Shown here: positions 1 through 10,000 of the stretch, piece by piece
How the letters are laid out: every line of letters begins with the position of its first letter
How positions within the stretch are numbered: the first letter of the stretch is position 1
Assembly (NCBI GenBank): GCA_009663005.1
Contig: CM018890.1
Coordinates: 4,988,887 to 4,998,886 of the forward strand
DNA from: Actinidia chinensis
Taxonomy: Eukaryota > Streptophyta > Magnoliopsida > Ericales > Actinidiaceae
Reading direction: 5' to 3'
DNA length: 10,000 bases
Made by a program: the position numbers and the translations under genes
The notes under the pieces: model-generated
What the model was told of the DNA's origin: nothing
The model's input: the letters and a program-made list of their open reading frames with translations, nothing else
The model's database searches: none

Positions 1-1127
1 GTATGAGTACGGAGGTAGATCTCCCGATCTATGCTACCCATTGCTATTTGACATTGGGTTATTTTTTTTTTTTGTTATATTATATATGGAGGACTGAAGG
101 AGATTGGTAGTTTCACAATTTTAATGGTTATATCCAGAAAAAGAGTTGTGGTACAGCTAATAGCCTTTTTGAATTTCAAATTGTTATTTGCCCATGGAGA
201 ATACATGTGAGTTCCAAAAAAAGAGTGCCAAAAAAAAAAAAAAATTGCTAGAATGGAAAAACGCCAATGATTTTCATATTAGTAAAAAAAAGAGTGCAAT
301 CAAAAATCACTAGCCAATGGAAATTGTGGGCTTATCATGAAGTTTAGTTCTTGTAAAGTATGTTGAAAAAATTATTCATACGAAAATTAAATTGCTTAAT
401 AAAGGGTAATCTTCTCAAGATGAAGTCACACAATAAATGGATGATCTGACTATGTAGTCATCGATACTAGATTAATAAAAAAAAATTTGTTGATGACCAT
501 CTCAATAGATCATACAAAGTAAATTACTCAGACGTTGAATCATTAATATATGTTTAAGGTGTGTCACAACTTGATAAATTTATCATATAAGTCAAGGCAA
601 AATCTGTAGTACACACTGTGTACCATAAAAATATTACAATCTGTAGTGACAAAGGTTATGATTAGTGTAATGAATGTAACGGAGGCCCGTATATGTTTAA
701 AAATAATAAAAAAATAATTTATTACGTGTGCAGTAAATATTAAAACTTTTTGCTGGAAAGATACGGTCGATTGTGATAAATATTACAAACAATTGTGATA
801 ATGTTATATACAGACGTACTATATGCACTATTTTTGAAATATATACTGTAGTGATCCCATAAGTCAAACCCTAAATTGGTTGAATTGTAAAGCCATTAAC
901 GAGGGTGAACAAACATGATTGCATCAACCAATAGCCTTCACCTTTTCCTTCTGACTACTTCCAAACCAATAGAAAGTTACAAATGATCCATTCCACTTCT
1001 CTCTCTTTAACTTTCTAATATAGAAGTAATTAAAATGGAAAGTTCTTCTTCACCTACCTAGTGCAGAATACGGAAGAAAAAGACCAATTATACATGTTCC
1101 AATGGAGGAGGTTTCTAAATACTATTA
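1..1127. other. 3' flank of SCPL25, no gene seen
   Basis: A/T-rich sequence with many short A and T runs. The part nearest the stop (about 880-1127) is the likely 3' UTR of SCPL25, but no clear AATAAA-type signal in minus orientation lies within 300 bases of the stop, so the transcript end cannot be placed. At 13-37 there is a small imperfect inverted repeat (GGTAGATC / GATCTATGCTACC). No ORF of note or RNA gene is visible. Confidence 0.6.
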
Positions 1128-8302
<7,175 letters not shown>

Positions 8303-8400
8303 AACCAAAAAAGAACCTAGAAAGAGAGGGGAAAAAATGGCCTCCTAGTTGTTTGTGCTATGGGAAGTTAAGGACTGTGTTATCTGGATGGATTAAACTG

Positions 8401-8422
8401 GAGAGAGAGAGAGAGAGAGAGA
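8401..8422. repeat. (GA)11 microsatellite, CT tract in the likely 5' leader
   Basis: Eleven uninterrupted GA units, read as CT on the transcript strand, about 100 bases before the SCPL25 start codon. CT tracts are frequent in plant 5' leaders and core promoters. Confidence 0.85.
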
Positions 8423-8427
8423 TTACT

Positions 8428-8466
8428 CTAGTGTTGCTCAAAGGAAATGATTGTGGGAGTCCACAT
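8428..8466 (-). CDS. Possible 12-codon upstream ORF of SCPL25
   Basis: In the likely leader, ATG at 8466 opens MWTPTIISFEQH and a TAG at 8430-8428. The start has A at -3 and T at +4, a fair context. It would lower translation of SCPL25 if transcription starts upstream of it, as the TATA candidate implies. Conservation is unknown. Confidence 0.3.
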   Translation of the reverse strand: MWTPTIISFEQH

Positions 8467-8549
8467 TTTTTGTTGCGTGGGGCAATTTTTCACCTACTTG
8501 TGTCAATATCTGATTTAAGACCAATACTATATGCATAATTAGGAAAACT

Positions 8550-8556
8550 CTATATA
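8550..8556 (-). promoter_or_regulatory. Candidate TATA box of SCPL25
   Basis: TATATAG in minus orientation, about 250 bases before the start codon. It would place the transcript start near 8520 and give a leader of about 220 bases with the CT tract. Such A/T motifs are common in this sequence, so support is modest. Confidence 0.4.
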
Positions 8557-8633
8557 TTCTTTAAAATAAAATATATTAAAAAAATACAAGCAATTATTTA
8601 TTTCCCAAAAAACACAAGCAATGAGTTTTTAGG

Positions 8634-8877
8634 GAGTCCGGATCTGCTATCCCGGACTTCCCTGTTCTGCGCTCCAATGCGCGACACCGGTCCAATATAA
8701 TTATTCAGGAAAGATTGTGTAATTATCTTCTCTGAATAATTACATTTGGACAGGTGTCGCGCATTGGAGCGCGGGACAGGGAACTAATTACACAATTTTC
8801 CCTGAATAATTACATTTGTACAACTATCACGCATTGGAGCGCGGGACAGGGGTGCGGGACAGAGGATCCCGTTCTGG
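8634..8877. mobile_element. Foldback DNA element upstream of SCPL25
   Basis: The left arm 8661-8708 pairs with 8732-8780 across a 23-base loop, including 20 perfectly matched bases (GCGCTCCAATGCGCGACACC). The right arm is repeated once more in direct order: GCATTGGAGCGCGGGACAGG at 8761-8780 and 8831-8850, period 70. Flanking TTTTAGG at 8627-8633 and 8878-8884 may be the target duplication. G/C-rich arms contrast with the flanks. No coding capacity is seen. Mutator-like or other foldback class is possible. Confidence 0.7.
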
Positions 8878-8884
8878 TTTTAGG

Positions 8885-9930
8885 TACTCGTAATTTTACT
8901 TAGAAGAGAAAGACATGATTTGGATTTAAATCCGGACCGTGTACTCATAATTTTATTTTTGAAATAAAACTTTGAGTATTTTTTTGTCTATGTAACTGAT
9001 AAAGACCCTAAGTTCAAGTTTTCTCTAATTCAAGTTCGCTCATGGTCATTGAAGGTTTGCTCATTCATTAACTCCAGATTGCTAAATTGGTCACTTTCGA
9101 ACTCAATTGGTATGAGCGTAATTACTGAATTATAAAAAATGAGAACATTTGTAAGTCATAATAATCTTGTTCGACTAATATGACAAAAATGATCACACTA
9201 TTCCACATGAAAATTTTATATATACCAATTATTGTTTCCATTTTCATAGAAAGAAAATGGTATCACATGATTTTGCACGCCCATGACCCTGGAGTCTTCC
9301 ATTAATTCCTCTTGTAATTATGCACGAGACTTTGACTAACTTTCTTCTTCATTGGTTCTATCTATTTCCTTATCTCTCCCACCATTTTTGTTTTCTTCTC
9401 AATTTGTTTTGTGTGTTGCGTTTGGATCAGCTTGAATAATAAGAGAGTTGTTTCTAACTTTCTGTTACATTTTTTTGTTTAATGTTGGAAAGGTTTTTTA
9501 ACCTTTTTGGTCATCCATGTGTTGCTTCCATAGGCATAAAATATAAAGTTTAAATTCATAAAGGAATATGAATGCAAGGAATTTTTAAAATTTCTTCTTG
9601 TTATATTACAAATTTAAGATCAAACTGCTTAGTTTGGGCCTAGATTAAAGGTTATAGTTCAATTTATGTTTTTTTTTTTTATAATTTTTAAATTCTAATA
9701 AAAATGTAGAGAGGGGTAGCTCGTATGTTAAGGTGATGTTTGTTAACTGCTTAATTTTTTATTTTTATTTTGTTTAAGTTATTAATGGAAATAAAAAATT
9801 TGTTTGTATTGCAAAAAAATAAAATAAAAATAAGACAAAATTATTTTTATTATTTTTAAAAATAGTAAAAACAAGAAAAAATTATTTTTGTTTTGTTTAT
9901 AAAATTTGTTTATAAATTTTTTTATCCAAA
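8885..9930. other. Upstream intergenic sequence, no gene seen
   Basis: A/T-rich sequence without a supportable ORF, RNA gene or clear repeat. From about 9720 it becomes extremely A/T-rich, with a GGTGATGTTTGTTAACTGC start that resembles the end of some plant miniature elements, but no matching second end appears before the window closes. Confidence 0.6.
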
Positions 9931-9937
9931 TTTTTTC

Positions 9938-10000
9938 AACCTCACCACCACCACCTCCTCCTCCACTACTTCCACCACCTCCTCCACCACCACCACCACC
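9938..10000. repeat. Imperfect CCA/CCT triplet repeat, cut by the window edge
   Basis: About 60 bases of CCA, CCT and ACC triplets running to the last base. One plus-strand frame reads as almost pure proline, another as Thr/Ser, the third as His/Leu; the complement is glycine-rich. The sequence just before it is A/T-rich and non-coding in character, so a microsatellite is as likely as the start of a repetitive protein exon. Confidence 0.85.

Noticed and set aside
13..37. Imperfect inverted repeat at the window start
   Set aside because: Only about 13 paired bases at a cut edge. A terminator or element end cannot be supported without the neighbouring sequence.
718..723. AATAAA on the minus strand as the SCPL25 polyadenylation signal
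   Set aside because: It is about 400 bases past the stop in very A/T-rich DNA where the hexamer is expected by chance.
8303..8308. Extension of SCPL25 by two codons to an upstream TTG
   Set aside because: Plant nuclear genes start at ATG, and the ATG at 8302 has good context and is the first in-frame ATG after a stop.

Overview
This is a stretch of plant nuclear DNA. It is strongly A/T-rich and carries one intact protein gene, split by seven GT-AG introns, on the minus strand. The remaining sequence is microsatellites and remnants of small transposable elements. The protein family, the intron lengths and the type of element all fit an angiosperm with a moderately large genome. The species cannot be named from the sequence.

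The gene encodes a secreted or vacuolar class II serine carboxypeptidase-like protein (peptidase family S10). It most resembles Arabidopsis SCPL25, in the clade that also holds SCPL24/BRS1. Joining eight exons (8302-8041, 5160-4957, 4426-4251, 3595-3308, 3209-3079, 2131-2036, 1921-1816, 1274-1128) gives an uninterrupted 469-residue reading frame. It has a signal peptide, the oxyanion-hole motif, catalytic Ser184, the GDVD aspartates 388/390 and His442. Every junction was read base by base. Intron phases are 1,1,0,0,2,2,0, and nothing suggests a pseudogene.

Layout from right to left, in the direction of transcription: upstream DNA ends at a triplet repeat at the window edge. A foldback element with a stem of about 48 bp lies at 8634-8877. 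A candidate TATA box (8550-8556), a 12-codon upstream ORF and a CT-repeat leader precede exon 1. Intron 1 (2.9 kb) holds a stray copy of the exon 1 tail, a LINE-like tail, long GA repeats, a 245-bp element with perfect 8-bp target duplications, and a G/C-rich block with a 100-bp duplication. Intron 2 has a tRNA-like SINE candidate. Intron 5 has degenerate tandem repeats, next to which a 401-bp hAT-like MITE has inserted. Intron 7 has a TATCGG-rich element. The first 1.1 kb is the 3' flank.

No second gene, RNA gene, CRISPR array or gene cluster is supported, and I see no undescribed multi-gene system. The points most worth a second look are the promoter-proximal hairpin, the duplicated exon tail and the nested small elements.
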